NCBI RefSeq assembly: GCF_012935695.1
Contig: NZ_CP052859.1
Span: 5,311,001-5,375,000 of the forward strand
Direction of reading: 5' to 3'
Length of the DNA: 64,000 bases
Source: Pseudomonas sp. ADAK18
Lineage (GTDB): Bacteria > Pseudomonadota > Gammaproteobacteria > Pseudomonadales > Pseudomonadaceae
Positions 55,895 to 64,000 of this stretch are shown in pieces. Position 1 is the stretch's first letter. Every line of letters begins with the position of its first letter. The translations under genes were made by a program, and so were the position numbers. The notes under the pieces are model-generated. The model saw only the letters and a list, made by a program, of their open reading frames with translations, was not told the origin of the DNA and did not search any database.

Positions 55895-57110
55895 GCCGGT
55901 CTCTGCAGCAGTAGAGGCCGATGATGCTAAGCAGACTGTAGCTGAGCAGGCCCAGCCAGCCCAACGGGCTGGCCGGCCACAAACCGACCAGCGGCGCCAG
56001 CCACACCAGCGGCACATTCAGCGCCAGGCGCAATAATTCGGCCTTCAACGCCCACGGGCGATTCTCCAGCGCCACTCCCAGGGTAAACAACCCCAGCACC
56101 ATCGCACTCCAGCCCAGCACCAGGGCGGCGGTTGGCAGCCCTTCGCCAAAATTCATCAAATAGCTGCCCAAGCCCACGTAAGCGGCGAATTGCAGGGCGA
56201 TGTAAATCTGCTGGCGAGCGTCCAGCGGCACCTCGAATTTGCGGAACTGACTCAGGTCCGGCTTGGCCAGCGGGTACTTCGCCGCCACGTCCGCCGGCCG
56301 CCAGCCAGTGCGCATGAACCAGATACGCAACTTGTCCCACCTACTCTCGGTGCGCCGCGCGTCATTCCACAGCTGTGCATAAAACTGCAGGTTGGCCCAC
56401 AACGGGTTCCAACTGGCCAGCGGCGTGGTCACGCCAAAGATTACCGGCTCGTTTTCGTCTTCTTCCTGGAAGGAGCCAAACAGCCGGTCCCAAATAATGA
56501 ACACCCCGCCGTAGTTGCGATCCATGTAGAGAGCGTTCTGTGCGTGGTGAGCCCGATGATTGGAGGGTGTGACGAAAAACCACTCAAACCAGCCCAGCTT
56601 GGGCACATGGCGGGTATGGACCCAAAATTGATACAACAGGTTGAGGGACGCAACACTGATAAATACCAACAACGGCACGCCGAGCACTGCCAACGGCAGG
56701 TAGAAGATCCAGCTCAGAAGAAACCCGGTGCTGGTCTGGCGCAACGCGGTGGTGAGGTTGTAGTCCTCGCTCTGGTGATGCACCGAATGAGCGGCCCAGA
56801 GGATGTTGCGTTCGTGGCCACAGCGATGCAGCCAGTAGTAGCAGAAGTCGTAGAAAACAAAGGCGAACACCCAAGTCCAGACGTTCTGGGCCGATAATTC
56901 GATGATCGCCAGGTGCTTGAGGGCGAAGGCATAGGTCAGCAGCCCGACGCCTTTGGTCAGCAGCCCTGTGGTGGTGGACAGCACGCCAGTGCTGAGGCTA
57001 TTGATGGCATCCGCCACCCGGTAATTGCGCTCACCGCGCCAACGGTCGGCCAGCAGCTCAACCACGATCAAGGCAATGAAAAACGGTACCGCATAAGGGA
57101 CGAAGTCCAT
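55875..57110 (-). CDS. Sterol desaturase/fatty acid hydroxylase-family protein
   Basis: This 411-residue membrane diiron enzyme family member has the three histidine clusters: HRCGHE near residue 95, HSVHHQSEDYN near 108 and HRAHHAQN near 190. Transmembrane helices lie before and between them. A C-terminal extension with three or four more hydrophobic segments (about 300-405) goes beyond the core domain. The substrate is unknown. The ATG at 57108-57110 is used. It is convergent with the DedA gene and the two 3' ends overlap by 20 bp. Confidence 0.87.
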   Translation of the reverse strand: MDFVPYAVPFFIALIVVELLADRWRGERNYRVADAINSLSTGVLSTTTGLLTKGVGLLTYAFALKHLAIIELSAQNVWTWVFAFVFYDFCYYWLHRCGHERNILWAAHSVHHQSEDYNLTTALRQTSTGFLLSWIFYLPLAVLGVPLLVFISVASLNLLYQFWVHTRHVPKLGWFEWFFVTPSNHRAHHAQNALYMDRNYGGVFIIWDRLFGSFQEEDENEPVIFGVTTPLASWNPLWANLQFYAQLWNDARRTESRWDKLRIWFMRTGWRPADVAAKYPLAKPDLSQFRKFEVPLDARQQIYIALQFAAYVGLGSYLMNFGEGLPTAALVLGWSAMVLGLFTLGVALENRPWALKAELLRLALNVPLVWLAPLVGLWPASPLGWLGLLSYSLLSIIGLYCCRDRLTRLAS

Positions 57111-57225
57111 GGGCAAGTCCGGTCAATTATTGTTACATCAAGATTAGGTGTAGTGGCTGGATATCCCATTGGCAATGAGTGACAAATAAGTAGACATTTA
57201 ACGCCATGAATCAGGAGAAATGCCC

Positions 57226-57891
57226 ATGAGCAAAAAGATTGCAGTGATCCTTTCCGGCTGTGGCGTGTATGACGGCGCAGAAATCCATGAAAGTGTGATC
57301 ACTCTGCTGCGCCTGGACCAACGTGGCGCTCAGGTTCAGTGTTTTGCACCCAATATTGCGCAGTTGCATGTAATCAATCACCTGACCGGTGAAGAAATGC
57401 CCGAATCGCGCAACGTGCTGGTGGAGTCGGCGCGCATCGCCCGGGGTGAGGTGAAGGACCTTCGTGAGGCCAATGCCGAGGATTTCGACGCGCTGATCGT
57501 ACCTGGAGGTTTTGGAGCAGCGAAGAACCTGTCGAACTTCGCCGTCGAAGGCGCCGGGTGCAGCGTCAACCCGCAGGTGCTGGAACTGGCGGAAGCCTTT
57601 GCCGAAGCGGGCAAACCCGTAGGACTGATCTGCATCTCCCCGGCGCTGGCGGCAAAGATCTACGGCCCAGGCGTGACCTGCACCATTGGTAACGACGCCG
57701 ACACGGCAGCGGCCATGGACAAGATGGGCGCGACCCACCGGGAATGCACAGTGGACGAGATTGTCGAGGACAAGGCTCGCAAGCTCGTGAGCACTCCGGC
57801 CTACATGCTGGGCAAAAACATCAGCGAAGTCGCGTCAGGGATCAACAAGCTGGTGGATCGGGTACTGGAGTTGACCCACGAGAACGACTGA
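57226..57891 (+). CDS. elbB: ElbB-type glyoxalase III family protein
   Basis: This 221-residue cytosolic protein of the DJ-1/PfpI superfamily opens MSKKIAVILSGCGVYDGAEIHESV. It shows DALIVPGGFGAAKNLSNFA near residue 88 and PVGLICISPAL near 132, which holds the nucleophile-elbow cysteine. E. coli ElbB (YhbL) has weak glyoxalase activity and was linked to isoprenoid synthesis; the function here is by homology. The second ATG (57226) is the better start because the ribosome site CAGGAGA is 8 bp upstream of it. Confidence 0.9.
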   Translation: MSKKIAVILSGCGVYDGAEIHESVITLLRLDQRGAQVQCFAPNIAQLHVINHLTGEEMPESRNVLVESARIARGEVKDLREANAEDFDALIVPGGFGAAKNLSNFAVEGAGCSVNPQVLELAEAFAEAGKPVGLICISPALAAKIYGPGVTCTIGNDADTAAAMDKMGATHRECTVDEIVEDKARKLVSTPAYMLGKNISEVASGINKLVDRVLELTHEND

Positions 57892-57893
57892 CT

Positions 57894-58005
57894 GTGGCAA
57901 GGGAGCTTGCTCCCGTTGGGCTGCGCAGCAGCCCCAAACCTGCAATCACGTTTTGACTGAATTAGGGCGGCTTCGCCACCCAACGGGAGCAAGCTCCCTC
58001 GCCAC
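57894..58005. repeat. REP-like inverted repeat, GTGGCGAGGGAGC type
   Basis: The outer ends are GTGGCAAGGGAGCTTGCTCC and GGAGCAAGCTCCCTCGCCAC, about 27-bp arms continuing into CGTTGGG and CCCAACG. Inner arms GGGCTGC and the GGCGGCTTCGCC hairpin lie between them. It is a third repeat family in the window. It lies between convergent elbB and yaiI and may end both transcripts. Confidence 0.85.
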
Positions 58006-58011
58006 CAGCTG

Positions 58012-58467
58012 TCAGGCCTGACGCATCAACCGGGTGAGGATACGGTCGAGTGAGTTGGCAAACGCCTGTTTTTCCTTCTCGCCATGGGGCGGCGGCCCCC
58101 CGCCCATCTGGCCCTGTTCCCGCAGATCAGTGAACAGGTTACGCACCGCCAACCGCTCACTCATGTTTTGCGGGCTGAACTCCTTGCCGCGTGGATCGAG
58201 GGCTGTCACGCCGTTCTTCACCAGGCGATCGGCCAGCGGCACGTCGCTGCAAATCACCAACTCGCCAGGCACGGCGTGCTCAACGAGGTAGTCATCAGCG
58301 GCGTCCGGGCCACTGGGCACCACAATCAGCTTCACACACGAGAAGCTCGGTTTGATCTGGCTCTGCCCCGCCACCAGCACCACTTCGAATTGGCGCTTGA
58401 GGGCAAACTTCACCACCTGATCCTTGGCCGCCCGTGGGCAGGCATCGGCATCGATCCAGACGCGCAT
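58012..58467 (-). CDS. YaiI/YqxD-family (UPF0178) protein
   Basis: This 151-residue protein has the family opening MRVWIDADACPRAAKDQVVKFA and the motifs LVICSDVPLADRLVKNG near residue 75 and ALDPRGKEFSP near 92. Acidic residues in the first motif suggest a PIN-like metal-binding nuclease fold, but the biological role is not known. Its start is 2 bp after the iron permease stop codon, so the two genes are probably one transcript. Confidence 0.9.
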   Translation of the reverse strand: MRVWIDADACPRAAKDQVVKFALKRQFEVVLVAGQSQIKPSFSCVKLIVVPSGPDAADDYLVEHAVPGELVICSDVPLADRLVKNGVTALDPRGKEFSPQNMSERLAVRNLFTDLREQGQMGGGPPPHGEKEKQAFANSLDRILTRLMRQA

Positions 58468-58469
58468 GG

Positions 58470-60365
58470 TTATGCCGTCACTCGGCGTTTTTCAGCCAGC
58501 CGACTGCGGCCATACAGCACCACGATTGCCAGAATCGCCACCGCCTGGGCACTCAGCGAATAGGCGTCAGCGTGGATGCCCAACCAATCGAAGTCGAAGA
58601 ACGCTACCGGCCGGGTGCCGAAGATGCCGGCTTCCTGCAACGCCTTGACGCCATGCCCGGCGAACACCACCGACAGCGCGCACAGCAGCGCCGCGTTGAT
58701 GCCAAAGAACAGTGCCAGCGGCAACTTCGCCGAACCCCGCAGAATCACCCAAGCCAGGCCCACCAGCAGCACCAGCGCCGTGGCGCCGCCTGCCAGGACC
58801 GCGTTGTGCCCGGCAGGACCTGCCTGCAGCCACAGGGTTTCGTAGAACAGGATCACTTCAAACAGCTCGCGGTAGACCGAGAAGAACGCCAATACTGCAA
58901 AGCCGAAACGTCCACCGCCGCCCACCAGGCTGCTCTTGATGTAGTCCTGCCAGGCCGCCGCATGGCGTCGGTCATGCATCCACACGCCGAGCCACAGCAC
59001 CATGACGCTGGCAAACAGCGCCGTGCAGCCTTCCAGCAATTCACGCTGGGCGCCGCTGACGTCAATCACGTAGGCCGCCAAGGCCCAAGTCCCAAGACCG
59101 GCCAACAGCGCCAGGCCCCAACCGACGTTTACGCTGCGCACCGCCGATTGCTGGCCGGTGTTACGCAGGAAGGCGAGGATTGCCGCCAGTACCAGAATCG
59201 CTTCCAGGCCTTCTCGCAACAAGATCAGCAAGCCGGAGATATAACTCAAGGACCAACTCAAGCCATCGCTGCCCAGCAAGCCAGCGGACTGCTTGAGCTT
59301 GCCCTTGGCCACATCCAGGCGCTGCTCCACCTGCTCAATCGGCAAACCATCCTGCAGCGACTGCCGGTAAGCCATCAGGGCCTTCTCGGTGTCTTTGCGC
59401 ACGTTGGCGTCGACGTTGTCCAGAGAGCTTTCAACCAGCTCGAAGCCTTCCAGATAAGCCGCTACCGACAGGTCGTACGCCTGTTCATGATCACCGTTGC
59501 GAAACGCGGCGAGACTTTTGTCCAGGGTGGTCGCGGTGTAGTCGAGCAACTGCGCCGGGCCACGCTTGACCTGCGGCGGCTGTGCGCGTTGTGCGCGGAA
59601 GGTGGCGGTGGCATCTGGGCCTTCAGCGGCCAGCACTTCGTTGGGGGTCTGACGTGCCAGATCAGCGAGGTTAAAGGACTTTTCGCTTTTTGCCGCAGCC
59701 GGGTTGGCAGTGAAGCCTGCGATATAGGTGGCGAGGTCCCAACGCTGACGATCGTCCAGTTGATCCGCGAAGGACGGCATGTCCGTGCCCTCGACGCCCA
59801 GCCCAAGGGTGTTGTAGATCGCGTAGAGGCTCAAGCGGTCAAGGCGCGCAGCATCCCGCAGGTTGGCCGGCGGCGGCGTCAGACCAACGCCTGCCGGGCC
59901 ATCGCCGGCGCCTGCGTCACCGTGACAAACCGAACAGTGCTGGGCATACAACGGCGCACCACGCGCTGGGTCCGGGGTAATCGCCGGGGCCTGACTGACT
60001 TCATAGGCCACTGCCAACTTGGCACCTAGTTGCCGGGCCTGGTGAGCCACAGCTGCACCGTCCTCGTGGGCCTTGACGGCAACCAGCAGCTCATCGACAC
60101 CTGTGACCAATTCCGCGCGCTCGGGTTTCTCTGGAAGCTCGGCCACCAGCCCCTGCAGAACACCGAGAAACTCGACCTGCTCACGGTATTCAGAATCATC
60201 AATGACCTTGCCCGCTTCCACCGTCGGCGGGTAGTCGGCGCCGATGTAATCCAGCAAATGCAGCGCCTGAGGTGCGCCTTCTGCGGTGGCTGCCAGCAGG
60301 TTGACGCTGCACGACATCAACGTCGGCAACAGCAGCCAAGCGAGGAAACGGGAGGGGCCAGTCAT
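58470..60365 (-). CDS. FTR1-family iron permease with fused cytochrome c domain
   Basis: This 631-residue protein has a signal sequence, a periplasmic N-terminal part (about 28-130), a c-type cytochrome domain with haem site CSVCH at 144-148 and probable methionine ligand in GTDMPSFA near 196, a helical linker (about 240-360), and an FTR1 permease of about seven helices from 370. Iron-ligand REXXE motifs are present at REGLE (384-388) and RELFE (499-503). Related permeases import iron after oxidation of Fe(II), and the haem domain may accept those electrons. This role is inferred. No separate oxidase gene is adjacent. Confidence 0.9.
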   Translation of the reverse strand: MTGPSRFLAWLLLPTLMSCSVNLLAATAEGAPQALHLLDYIGADYPPTVEAGKVIDDSEYREQVEFLGVLQGLVAELPEKPERAELVTGVDELLVAVKAHEDGAAVAHQARQLGAKLAVAYEVSQAPAITPDPARGAPLYAQHCSVCHGDAGAGDGPAGVGLTPPPANLRDAARLDRLSLYAIYNTLGLGVEGTDMPSFADQLDDRQRWDLATYIAGFTANPAAAKSEKSFNLADLARQTPNEVLAAEGPDATATFRAQRAQPPQVKRGPAQLLDYTATTLDKSLAAFRNGDHEQAYDLSVAAYLEGFELVESSLDNVDANVRKDTEKALMAYRQSLQDGLPIEQVEQRLDVAKGKLKQSAGLLGSDGLSWSLSYISGLLILLREGLEAILVLAAILAFLRNTGQQSAVRSVNVGWGLALLAGLGTWALAAYVIDVSGAQRELLEGCTALFASVMVLWLGVWMHDRRHAAAWQDYIKSSLVGGGGRFGFAVLAFFSVYRELFEVILFYETLWLQAGPAGHNAVLAGGATALVLLVGLAWVILRGSAKLPLALFFGINAALLCALSVVFAGHGVKALQEAGIFGTRPVAFFDFDWLGIHADAYSLSAQAVAILAIVVLYGRSRLAEKRRVTA

Positions 60366-60461
60366 GAATGAATCTCAAATGGAAATACGAAGTAACACAT
60401 TGTCAAACGTTAAGGAGTTTGACTCAAGGCGTGATCGCCAAAAGTACAGGCAACACAAACA

Positions 60462-60556
60462 AATGTGGGAGCGGGCTTGCTCGCGAAAGCGGAGTGTCAG
60501 TCAACAGATTCATCGACTGATCCACCACTTTCGCGAGCAAGCCCGCTCCCACATTT
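60462..60556. repeat. REP doublet (REPIN-like), GTGGGAGCGGGC type
   Basis: The outer arms are AATGTGGGAGCGGGCTTGCT and AGCAAGCCCGCTCCCACATT, around 30 bp each, continuing as CGCGAAAG and CTTTCGCG. The central segment is about 38 bp. It lies upstream of the iron permease and downstream of the LysE-type gene, both on the minus strand. Confidence 0.92.
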
Positions 60557-60584
60557 TGATCCGGTTTCTTCAGTTAGGCCAAAA

Positions 60585-61217
60585 TCAGGCCGTTGCGCGG
60601 TGCAAACTGGCCAGGAAGCCTGCCGCGCCTACGAACAACCCGGCAAACGTGCGATTCATGCGCTTCTGCTGCTTGGGTGTGCGCAACAGCCGCAACACTT
60701 TCGACGCCAGGCCTGTGTAGCCGGCCATGACGATCATGTCCACACAGATCATCGTCGCGCCAAGGATCACGTACTGGATCAATAGCGGCGCCTGGGGATT
60801 CACAAACTGTGGCAGCACCGCCAGCATGAACACCAATGCCTTGGGGTTGCTGGCATTGACGAGGAAGCCGCGAAAGACCATCGCCAAAGGTTTGCCGATA
60901 GGCCGGACCGCCGCGTTATCGGTCAGATCAGCGGGCAGTGCACGCCATTGCTTGATGGCCAGGTAAACCAGGTACGCCACACCGAACCATTTGATCGCAT
61001 AGAAGGCTGTGGAAGATGCCGCGAGAATCGCGCCCAGGCCACCCGCAACCACAACAATTTGCAGCGCCAGGCCCAATTGCAGACCCAGAGCATTCCAGTA
61101 ACCGCGCAGGAAACCGTATTGCAAACCACTGGACATCGAGGCGATGGCGCCAGCGCCAGGAGAGAGACTGATGATCCAACTGGCCAGGAAAAAGGCCAGC
61201 CATGTATCGAGTGCCAT
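60585..61217 (-). CDS. LysE/RhtB-family amino-acid exporter
   Basis: This 210-residue inner-membrane protein has about six hydrophobic segments. It shows the family start FLASWIISLSPGAGAIASMSSGLQYG near residue 10 and FRGFLVNASNPKALVFMLAVLPQF near 115. Members export basic or hydroxy amino acids or homoserine lactones. The substrate cannot be told from sequence. It stands alone between a REP doublet and the MscS-type gene. Confidence 0.9.
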   Translation of the reverse strand: MALDTWLAFFLASWIISLSPGAGAIASMSSGLQYGFLRGYWNALGLQLGLALQIVVVAGGLGAILAASSTAFYAIKWFGVAYLVYLAIKQWRALPADLTDNAAVRPIGKPLAMVFRGFLVNASNPKALVFMLAVLPQFVNPQAPLLIQYVILGATMICVDMIVMAGYTGLASKVLRLLRTPKQQKRMNRTFAGLFVGAAGFLASLHRATA

Positions 61218-61305
61218 TGCACACCTCGCAGAAGAATTCGCTGTTGTGCCTTAAGCTAACTCCGCCGAGCGAGGCATGGCTATAGATTTTTACAGGATGT
61301 GACGG

Positions 61306-61887
61306 CTACTTCTCGCCCGATCCGACAGGCAACACATCACTGCCCCGCCAACGTCGCACCGAGCGCTGGAAGAACAAGCTGTTGGGCACTTGCACCATCA
61401 CGCTGCCAGTCCCCGCCTCTTCCACTTCAATCAACGTGGTGTACAGCAGGTTGATCGCCACTACACGACCTTTGACGCCAGGCTTGTCGACGGTGTCCAC
61501 CAACTCGACCACATCACCCAGACGAAACGGCCCGACCGTGAAGATCAGAATCGCGCAGAGCAGGTTCGACAGCACCGACCACATGGCAAAGAACGCCACC
61601 GCCGCCACCGCGACAAACCCCGACAGCGCCGTCCACAACACCGTGGCGGAAACGCCCAGGCGCTCCAGCACAACGATCAGCGCACTGCCCATGATCAGCC
61701 AGCGCAGGCCACCACGCAGCGGCATCAGCAACTGCGGCGGAAACGGGTAACGTTCCCCCAGGCGCTTCAGGCATTTGGCAACGAAACGCTGGGCGAAGTA
61801 ACCAGCCAGCAGGATCAGCAGGATTTGTACGCCGACCCATAGGGGCTCGATCCATTGGGCCGGCAGCGGCAGTTGCAGCGCTTCCAT
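61306..61887 (-). CDS. Small MscS-family mechanosensitive channel
   Basis: This 193-residue protein is a short MscS homologue with three transmembrane helices. The pore-lining helix is in SGFVAVAAVAFFAMWSVLSN near residue 90. The beta domain follows with FRLGDVVELVD near 122 and VVAINLLYTTLIE near 145. It lacks the long cytoplasmic cage of larger members. The start codon overlaps the ABC-F stop codon (TGATG), so translation is coupled. Confidence 0.88.
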   Translation of the reverse strand: MEALQLPLPAQWIEPLWVGVQILLILLAGYFAQRFVAKCLKRLGERYPFPPQLLMPLRGGLRWLIMGSALIVVLERLGVSATVLWTALSGFVAVAAVAFFAMWSVLSNLLCAILIFTVGPFRLGDVVELVDTVDKPGVKGRVVAINLLYTTLIEVEEAGTGSVMVQVPNSLFFQRSVRRWRGSDVLPVGSGEK

Positions 61888-63797
61888 CAGGACAACGCCT
61901 CCAGCTCCGCTTGCAAGGACTCCAGCAACTCCAGGGCTTCCATCCAGGTTTCCTCCAGCTGTGCCTCGCGGACCTTGAGCTTAGCCTGCTCGGCCAACAA
62001 GTCCCGCAGTTCGTCCTTGCGCGCCGGTTCGTACACCGCGCTGTCACCCAGGCTGGTTTCGATCTTCGCCAGCTTTTCGTGAACCTTGCCCAGTTCAGCT
62101 TCCAGCTTGTCGGCTTCACGCTTGTGGGGAGCCAGTTGCTGGCGCAATGCGGCGGCGGCCTGGCGCTGGGCTTTCTTGTCGGTCTTGTCCGGATTGACCG
62201 GAGTGTTGCTGACCGGTGCGTTGCGCAGACGATAGTCCGACAGCCAGCGAGCGTAGTCTTCCAGGTCGCCGTCGAATTCCTCGACCTTGCCGTCAGCTAC
62301 CAGCAGGAAGTTATCGGTGGTGCTCTTGAGCAAGTGTCGATCGTGGGACACCACCAACACCGCACCGCTGAATTCCTGCAGGGCCATGGTCAGCGCCAGG
62401 CGCATTTCCAGGTCCAGGTGGTTGGTCGGTTCGTCGAGCAGCAACAGGTTCGGCCGGTCCCAGGCGATCAACGCCAGGGCCAGGCGGGCCTTTTCACCAC
62501 CGGAGAAATTCAGCACCGGCTCGTCGATGCGCGCGCCACGGAAGTCGAAACCGCCAAGGAAGTCGCGCAAGGTCTGTTCGCGCTCGGTAGGCGCCAGGCG
62601 TTGCAAGTGCAGCAGCGGGCTGGCCTTGGCGTCGAGGGAGTCCAACTGATGCTGGGCGAAGTAGCCCACTACCAGGTTCTCACCGCGTACCAGACGACCG
62701 GCCAAGGGTTGCAACTCGCCCGAGAGGTTTTTGATCAGGGTCGATTTGCCGGCGCCGTTGGGGCCGAGCAAACCGATCCGCGCGCCCGGCGTGAGCTGCA
62801 ACTTGACCTTCTCGAGGATGGTCTTGTCGCCATAGCCCAGACGAGCGTCGGACAGATCGAGCAACGGGCTTGAGATCTTCACCGACTCGCGGAACACAAA
62901 GTCGAACGGCGAATCGACGTGGGCCGCCGACAGCTCTTCCATGCGCTCCAGGGCCTTGATCCGGCTCTGGGCCTGACGAGCCTTGGTGGCCTGGGCCTTG
63001 AACCGGGCGATGTAGCTCTCCATATGCGCCCGTTGCACCTGCTGCTTCTCGTAGGCCTGCTGCTGCTGGGCCAGACGTTCGGCGCGAGCGCGCTCGAAGG
63101 CGCTGTAGCCACCACGATAGAGAGTGATTTTTTTCTGTTCGACGTGGGCGATGTTATCGACCACGGCGTCGAGGAAGTCCCGGTCGTGGGAAATCAGCAG
63201 CAAAGTGCCCGGGTAGCTTTTCAGGAAATCTTCCAGCCACAGGATCGCATCGAGGTCCAAGTGGTTGGTCGGTTCATCGAGCAGCAACAGGTCCGAAGGG
63301 CACATCAGCGCCTGGGCCAGGTTCAGGCGCATGCGCCAGCCACCGGAAAAGTCGGCGACCGGACGGTCCATCTGCTCGTTGGTGAACCCCAGGCCCGCCA
63401 GCATTTTGCGAGCGCGGGCATCGGCGGTGTAGCCGTCGGCGCTGTCGAGTTCCGAGTGCAGGCGGGCTTGAGCGGCGCCGTCCTGAGTCTTCTCGGCCTC
63501 GGCCAGGTCGTGTTGCACCTGACGCAGGCGCAGGTCGCCATCGAGCACGTAGTCGATCGCAATGCGGTCCAGGGTGTCGATCTCCTGGCGCATGTGAGCG
63601 ATTCGCCAGTCGGCCGGCATCAAGCAATCCCCGGAGTCGGGGGTCAGCTCACCCAGCAGCAAGGCGAACAACGTGGATTTGCCGGCGCCATTGGCACCGA
63701 TCAGGCCGGCTTTGTGACCGGCGTGCAGGGTCAGCTCGGCGTCTTCAAGAAGACGCTGCGGGCCACGCTGTAATGTTAGGCTTTGAAGTCGGATCAT
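61887..63797 (-). CDS. ABC-F family ATP-binding protein (YheS-like)
   Basis: This 636-residue cytosolic protein has two ABC ATPase domains and no transmembrane part. Domain 1 has Walker A GANGAGKST near residue 36 and signature DFSGGWRMR near 150. The arm/linker near 240-290 is rich in Gln and Arg. Domain 2 has GPNGAGKST near 345 and signature NFSGGEKAR near 430. A charged coiled-coil C-terminus (about 540-636) matches YheS. ABC-F proteins act on stalled ribosomes. It is coupled to the downstream mscS-type gene. Confidence 0.92.
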   Translation of the reverse strand: MIRLQSLTLQRGPQRLLEDAELTLHAGHKAGLIGANGAGKSTLFALLLGELTPDSGDCLMPADWRIAHMRQEIDTLDRIAIDYVLDGDLRLRQVQHDLAEAEKTQDGAAQARLHSELDSADGYTADARARKMLAGLGFTNEQMDRPVADFSGGWRMRLNLAQALMCPSDLLLLDEPTNHLDLDAILWLEDFLKSYPGTLLLISHDRDFLDAVVDNIAHVEQKKITLYRGGYSAFERARAERLAQQQQAYEKQQVQRAHMESYIARFKAQATKARQAQSRIKALERMEELSAAHVDSPFDFVFRESVKISSPLLDLSDARLGYGDKTILEKVKLQLTPGARIGLLGPNGAGKSTLIKNLSGELQPLAGRLVRGENLVVGYFAQHQLDSLDAKASPLLHLQRLAPTEREQTLRDFLGGFDFRGARIDEPVLNFSGGEKARLALALIAWDRPNLLLLDEPTNHLDLEMRLALTMALQEFSGAVLVVSHDRHLLKSTTDNFLLVADGKVEEFDGDLEDYARWLSDYRLRNAPVSNTPVNPDKTDKKAQRQAAAALRQQLAPHKREADKLEAELGKVHEKLAKIETSLGDSAVYEPARKDELRDLLAEQAKLKVREAQLEETWMEALELLESLQAELEALS

Positions 63798-63847
63798 AAT
63801 GGCGGCGGAGTCTACCAGCTTCGTTGACCGCTGGCTTGGGTAGGAAT

Positions 63848-64000
63848 ATGTGCGCTGACCTGTGGAGCTTTGCCCTCTCGACTTATGCCCGTCCGGGTGT
63901 AGAGAACGCTTGCCTGCGCTTGCAGGAGCAGGGGGTCGATGTGTGCCTGTTGCTCTGCGGTTTATGGCTGGAGCAGCGAGGCGTGACGCTTGAGCCGACT
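63848..64000 (+). CDS. TIGR02444-family protein, 5' end only
   Basis: The first 51 codons are present and the gene runs off the right edge. The start MCADLWSFALSTYARPGVEN and the following CLRLQEQGVDVCLLLCGLWL are typical of the TIGR02444 (DUF2390) family, small helical proteins of unknown function in Pseudomonas. It is divergent from the ABC-F gene. Confidence 0.8.
   Translation, partial: MCADLWSFALSTYARPGVENACLRLQEQGVDVCLLLCGLWLEQRGVTLEPT

Noticed and set aside
58434..60029. Plus-strand open frame of 531 codons antisense to the iron permease
   Set aside because: The minus strand holds an FTR1 permease with CXXCH and REXXE motifs. The antisense protein is Gln/Arg-rich without a fold signature.
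60366..60461. Possible Fur box upstream of the iron permease
   Set aside because: Segments such as AATGAATCTCAAATG share only short stretches with the Fur consensus, too few to support a site.

Overview
The window is a stretch of a Pseudomonas chromosome, most likely from the P. fluorescens group. The evidence is GC-rich coding sequence, several families of Pseudomonas-type palindromic repeats between genes (GTGGGAGC... elements), and a gene order largely collinear with the remembered P. aeruginosa PAO1 argA to hemB region: argA, argE, secretion ATPase, gcvH/gcvT, iron ABC genes, ubiI, ubiH, pepP, ygfB, zapA, 6S RNA, ygfA, glpT, ubiD, rho, trxA, ppx, ppk and hemB. Nearly all of it is chromosomal core. 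No insertion sequence, tRNA, rRNA, CRISPR array or prophage was seen.

Layout. 1-4.7 kb is a sulfur-starvation block: the start of ssuA, then ssuE, the 1-Cys peroxiredoxin lsfA, an OprD-type porin, and a taurine-type binding protein with no transporter genes beside it. 4.8-9.0 kb holds arginine biosynthesis (argA, argE) and a CYTH-CHAD phosphatase. 9.0-14.8 kb has an Lrp-type regulator with a divergent small gene, an orphan GspE-type ATPase, a membrane protein, an SPFH/NfeD pair and a DUF2388 protein. 14.9-20.6 kb has a sugar-aminotransferase-like gene, gcvT-gcvH with a structured leader but no gcvP, and a ferric-iron ABC system with a Fur-like site. 20.6-29 kb is the ubiI/ubiH/pepP/ygfB run, divergent from TIGR02449/zapA/6S RNA/ygfA, followed by an EVE protein, a secreted FliL-like protein and a quinone oxidoreductase. 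29.2-35.7 kb has glpT with two good GlpR-like operators, chaC, a large TonB-dependent receptor, a PagP-like outer-membrane barrel and a flavin/2Fe-2S reductase coupled to ubiD. 35.7-41.2 kb continues with ubiD, an OafA-type acyltransferase, rho and trxA.

Between trxA and ppx, genes directly adjacent in P. aeruginosa, sit about 8.5 kb of accessory DNA. It has two modules: a FadR-type regulator divergent from a complete polar amino-acid ABC importer, and a four-gene chaperone-usher fimbrial operon (DUF1120 subunit, chaperone, usher, second subunit). The core then resumes with ppx, ppk, hemB, DedA, a sterol-desaturase-like hydroxylase, ElbB, YaiI, an FTR1-cytochrome c iron permease, a LysE exporter, a small MscS channel, an ABC-F protein and the start of a TIGR02444 gene.

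The points most worth a second look are the multi-stem leader of gcvT, a very short ORF ending in Arg-Arg ahead of argA, an AT-rich motif shared by the three sulfur-starvation promoters, the GlpR operators at glpT, the trxA-ppx insertion, and the arrangement of the repeats. No clearly new multi-gene system was identified.
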